Of a DNA stretch of 18,793 nt, positions 16,253 through 18,793 are shown one piece after another. The translations under genes were made by a program, and so were the position numbers. Source of the DNA: Nitrospiraceae bacterium (GTDB lineage Bacteria; Nitrospirota; Nitrospiria; Nitrospirales; UBA8639); assembly GCA_003523945.1 (NCBI GenBank), contig DOFS01000266.1, forward strand, positions 1-18,793. Reading direction: 5' to 3'. The notes beneath the pieces are model-generated. The model ran no database searches. It was given only the letters and a program-made list of their open reading frames with translations, and was not told the DNA's origin. Each line of letters begins with the position of its first letter. The stretch's first letter is position 1.

Positions 16253-17410
16253 ATGGACCGATTTTTACCCTTTCATGTCCCTGATATCGGGGAAGAAGAA
16301 ATTCAGTCGGTGGCTGAAACCCTTCGTTCAGGGTGGTTGACAACAGGTTCGAAAGCCAACCAGTTCGAGGCGGAGTTTGCCCAGCGGGTGGGAGCCCGGC
16401 ATGCCGTGGCCCTTAATTCCTGTACGGCGGCGTTGCACCTTGCCCTCGAAGCTGTCGGTGTGACCGAGGGCGACGAAGTCATTGTACCCACTATGACCTT
16501 TGCCGCCACCGCGGAAGTAGTGCATTATTTTAAGGCGAGGCCCGTACTGGTGGACTGCCGGGTTGATACGCTGAATATTGATGTCGACCAGATTGAAAAG
16601 GCGATCTCTAAACGAACAAAGGCGATCATCCCTGTTCATTATGCCGGCCAACCCTGTGAAATGGATCGTCTGCTTGAACTTGCGCGCACTCATCATCTGA
16701 AGGTGATTGAGGATGCCGCTCATGCTCTTCCAGCCAGGTATCATGGAAGAATGGTAGGGACGCTCGGCGATATTACGTGTTTTTCTTTTTATTCAACCAA
16801 GACGATCACCACTGGTGAAGGGGGAATGGCGACCACTGAGAATAGCAAATGGGCAGAGCGCATGCGAATTTCAAGCCTCCACGGCATCACGCGGGATGCC
16901 GTCAATCGATATACCCCTGAGGGCACCTGGTATTACGAAATTTGCTATCCGGGGTATAAGTATAATCTGACCGATATCGCGGCGGCCCTGGGAATTCCCC
17001 AACTACGTAAATGTGACCACTATGGAATGATCCGGCAGCGGTATGCCACCCAATATAACGAAGGGTTTAAGGAGATTCCAGAAATTACGATTCCCCACGT
17101 AGCCGACGACGTGGAACATGCCTGGCACCTCTACGTGATTCAGTTAGATCTGGAACGGTTGCGGATCGGACGGAACGAAATGATCGATCTGCTGAAAAAA
17201 CAGGGCATCGGCACCAGTGTGCATTTTATCCCCTTGCATCTTCACCCCTATTATAGGGATAATTATCGTTATCTCCCCAAGGATTTCCCTGTGGCTAGTT
17301 CCGTATTTGAACGTATTATATCTCTTCCCATTTATCCTAAAATGACAGAAGCTGATATCCAGCATGTCATTGAGGTGGTCGCAACGCTTATCCAAGCGCA
17401 CCGGCGATAA
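16253..17410 (+). CDS. DegT/DnrJ/EryC1/StrS-family PLP sugar aminotransferase (PglE/ArnB-like)
   Basis: This 385-residue fold-type I enzyme transfers the amino group of glutamate to the keto carbon of a nucleotide-bound 4-keto sugar. PLP-site residues are visible: NSCTAALHLAL (55-65), the VPTMTFAAT loop (78-86), IPVHYAGQPCEM (126-137), IEDAAHA (152-158; D154 pairs with the PLP pyridine nitrogen) and FSFYSTKTITTGEGG (177-191), with the Schiff-base lysine K183. HFIPLHLHPYY (near 323-333) is the usual C-terminal substrate region. The sequence reads like the PglE/ArnB/PseC branch rather than the 3-keto branch, and the next gene encodes a predicted 4,6-dehydratase, which would supply the 4-keto substrate. 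Length is normal. A weak TATAAT at 16208-16213 lies upstream, without a good -35 box. Confidence 0.9.
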   Translation: MDRFLPFHVPDIGEEEIQSVAETLRSGWLTTGSKANQFEAEFAQRVGARHAVALNSCTAALHLALEAVGVTEGDEVIVPTMTFAATAEVVHYFKARPVLVDCRVDTLNIDVDQIEKAISKRTKAIIPVHYAGQPCEMDRLLELARTHHLKVIEDAAHALPARYHGRMVGTLGDITCFSFYSTKTITTGEGGMATTENSKWAERMRISSLHGITRDAVNRYTPEGTWYYEICYPGYKYNLTDIAAALGIPQLRKCDHYGMIRQRYATQYNEGFKEIPEITIPHVADDVEHAWHLYVIQLDLERLRIGRNEMIDLLKKQGIGTSVHFIPLHLHPYYRDNYRYLPKDFPVASSVFERIISLPIYPKMTEADIQHVIEVVATLIQAHRR

Positions 17411-17451
17411 TTAATCGAGGCATTGGGATTCAGATTTTGTGGTTTCATTGC

Positions 17452-17565
17452 GTGTTCCCCCTCCTTATAGTGGTAGCTCCCCCGTTCCATTTATTGGAAA
17501 ATGATCGAGAACGTTATGCGCATTCCATCAAGGTGGTCACAATGTTCATGCAGGAGTACTGGTGA
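17452..17565 (+). pseudogene. Possible leftover C-terminus of a second aminotransferase
   Basis: The frame ending AHSIKVVTMFMQEYW, stop TGA at 17563-17565, resembles the end of the preceding aminotransferase (QHVIEVVATLIQAH). Over 36 bases, 25 match, and most differences are transitions. The stop overlaps the start of the fusion gene (TGATG). The frame is open back to about GTG 17452, but there is no ribosome site, so an independent gene is unlikely. It could be the residue of a deleted paralogue or partial tandem duplication, or a coincidence in a short sequence. Confidence 0.35.
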
Positions 17566-18793
17566 TGACCAAGCGTATTGTTGATACACTTGGTGCGTTT
17601 TGTGGGTTAGTGGTCTGTGCCCCCCTCTTTGTCTTAATCGCCTTCCTTATAAGAATGGATTCACGAGGGCCTGTGTTATTTAGACAGGTTCGGGTAGGAC
17701 GCGGCTTTCGGCAATTTTGTCTGTATAAATTTCGCACGATGGGCCATGACGCCTCAGGCAGGGGGGGGGAGCTGACCATAGGCGAGGATCCTCGTGTGAC
17801 CAGAATTGGACGATTTTTGCGGCAGTTTAAGCTTGACGAACTTCCTCAGCTTTTTAATGTCTTGATAGGTGACATGAGTCTCGTGGGCCCACGCCCGGAA
17901 GTGCCCTATTATGTCGAAAAATTTAGGGAGGACTATCAAGATGTTTTGACAGTCCGGCCTGGTTTAACGGATCTGGCTTCTCTTAAGTATATCGATGAAC
18001 AGGTTCTTCTTGGAAAGGTCGCTAAACCGGAAGACGAGTACACAAGTAAGATCCTTCCGGAAAAAATCCGATTAGCAAGGCTCTATATTGAACATGCTTC
18101 TTTAGCTTTTGACTTGGCCGTCATCGCTCAGACCCTGTTGCAACTGCTTGGCATGCAGAATGTCATTTTAAAGGTGACCGACCGAGTCACTCATGATGAG
18201 GTAGCTTTTCTCGAAGGTTCGTTTGTCTTTCAACTTCTTTTAGCCTATCGGCGACCTATCATCATTGCGTTAGATCTGACTCTAATTGTGTTGGCCTATT
18301 ACTTGGCTTTCTGGTTGAGGTTTGACGGCCACATCCCCACAGACGCCGCTCAGCTTTTTCTCAAGACGTTGCCATGGCTGGTTGTGATTCGTGGGATTGC
18401 CTTTGTGGTCTTTCACCTCAATGAAGGGTTGTGGAGGTATATTAGTATCTGGGATTTAAAAAAAATTACTGGAGGTGTGCTTGCCGGAACCATAGCTTTT
18501 TATGGCGTCCTCAGTTTGGGGTTTGGTCTCACAGGATTTCCCCGGTCCATTTTTATCATTGATAGTATCTTGTTGGTCGGATTTCTTTGTGGAATACGGC
18601 TCGCTGTTCGACTATTTCGAGAGCGAAAAATTTTGAGAAAAACCAAACGAGTCCTCATTATTGGGGCTGGAGATGCTGGGGAAAACATTGTTCGAGAAAT
18701 GCAATCCCATTCAACCTCTTCCTATACGCCAATTGGATTCGTAGATGATGATTTATCCAAAGTGGGTAAGCGCATTCATGGGGTCAAAGTTCT
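17565..18793 (+). CDS. Fusion: phosphoglycosyl transferase plus UDP-sugar 4,6-dehydratase-type membrane domain (partial)
   Basis: One uninterrupted frame of 409 codons runs off the window. AGGAG at 17552-17556 is 8 bases before ATG. Residues 1-190 are a bacterial sugar transferase (PglC/WcaJ C-terminal type, PF02397). They comprise an N-terminal hydrophobic re-entrant helix (9-28), FRQVRVGRGF, LYKFRTM, KLDELPQLFNV with the catalytic D91-E92 pair, SLVGPRPEVPYY (105-116) and VRPGLTDLASLKY. This class transfers a sugar phosphate from UDP-sugar to undecaprenyl phosphate at the inner membrane. A linker follows. Residues 231-350 contain four predicted membrane helices with the AFWLRFDG motif, typical of PglF/CapD/WbpM-type dehydratases. 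The Rossmann nucleotide site then begins: VLIIGAGDAGENIVREM (363-379; G367-x-G369-x-x-G372), followed by PIGFVDDD. The dehydratase catalytic half lies beyond the window. A G9 run at 17761-17769 (codons 66-69) is kept in frame. Confidence 0.88.
   Translation, partial: MTKRIVDTLGAFCGLVVCAPLFVLIAFLIRMDSRGPVLFRQVRVGRGFRQFCLYKFRTMGHDASGRGGELTIGEDPRVTRIGRFLRQFKLDELPQLFNVLIGDMSLVGPRPEVPYYVEKFREDYQDVLTVRPGLTDLASLKYIDEQVLLGKVAKPEDEYTSKILPEKIRLARLYIEHASLAFDLAVIAQTLLQLLGMQNVILKVTDRVTHDEVAFLEGSFVFQLLLAYRRPIIIALDLTLIVLAYYLAFWLRFDGHIPTDAAQLFLKTLPWLVVIRGIAFVVFHLNEGLWRYISIWDLKKITGGVLAGTIAFYGVLSLGFGLTGFPRSIFIIDSILLVGFLCGIRLAVRLFRERKILRKTKRVLIIGAGDAGENIVREMQSHSTSSYTPIGFVDDDLSKVGKRIHGVKV

Noticed and set aside
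17761..17769. G9 run as a sequencing frameshift
   Set aside because: Sugar-transferase motifs before and after the run are in the same frame, so the length given is consistent with an intact gene.

Overview
The window is bacterial DNA, most likely from an environmental Gram-negative organism. The evidence is an undecaprenyl-phosphate-type sugar transferase, a non-hydrolysing UDP-GlcNAc 2-epimerase, and exported beta-helix proteins with Sec signal peptides. A polysaccharide (exopolysaccharide, capsule or O-antigen) locus of this kind next to dead insertion sequences would fit Nitrospirota or a similar environmental lineage, but the phylum cannot be settled from the sequence. There are no RNA genes, CRISPR arrays or replication origins that I can see. 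Every gene that still looks functional lies on the + strand.

Layout. (1) 1-515: upstream DNA, no gene. (2) 516-1817: secreted right-handed parallel beta-helix protein, then a strong hairpin at 1868-1901. (3) 2075-6115: a stack of dead insertion sequences nested inside each other. An old IS3-type element on the - strand (2075-2465 plus 5477-6115) was split by an ISNCY-type element (2466-5476), which has matching terminal inverted repeats and a CCCC target duplication. The ISNCY-type element was in turn invaded by a second IS3 element on the + strand (about 2485-3631). (4) 6116-7697: about 1.6 kb with no recognisable gene but several dyad symmetries. (5) 7704-9074: a second beta-helix protein, a close paralogue of the first. 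(6) 9138-10358: a third IS3-family wreck with both inverted ends. (7) 10826-12279: an IS1380-family wreck. (8) 12456-18793: a polysaccharide gene cluster, running off the window edge.

The genes in block 8 make chemical sense together. A GT4 glycosyltransferase is translationally coupled (ATGA overlap) to wecB, which supplies UDP-ManNAc. After a 0.6 kb gap come a SAM methyltransferase and a DegT/PglE-like sugar aminotransferase. Last is an unusual single ORF that fuses a PglC/WcaJ-like phosphoglycosyl transferase to the N-terminal membrane and Rossmann part of a PglF/CapD-like UDP-sugar 4,6-dehydratase. Dehydratase plus aminotransferase would make a UDP-4-amino-4,6-dideoxy sugar, and the fused transferase could load it on the lipid carrier. 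The two secreted beta-helix proteins could act on such a polysaccharide outside the cytoplasm, but that is inference from context only.

All six transposase remnants are broken by stops or frameshifts. The region is therefore a graveyard at the edge of a surface-polysaccharide locus rather than an active mobile island.
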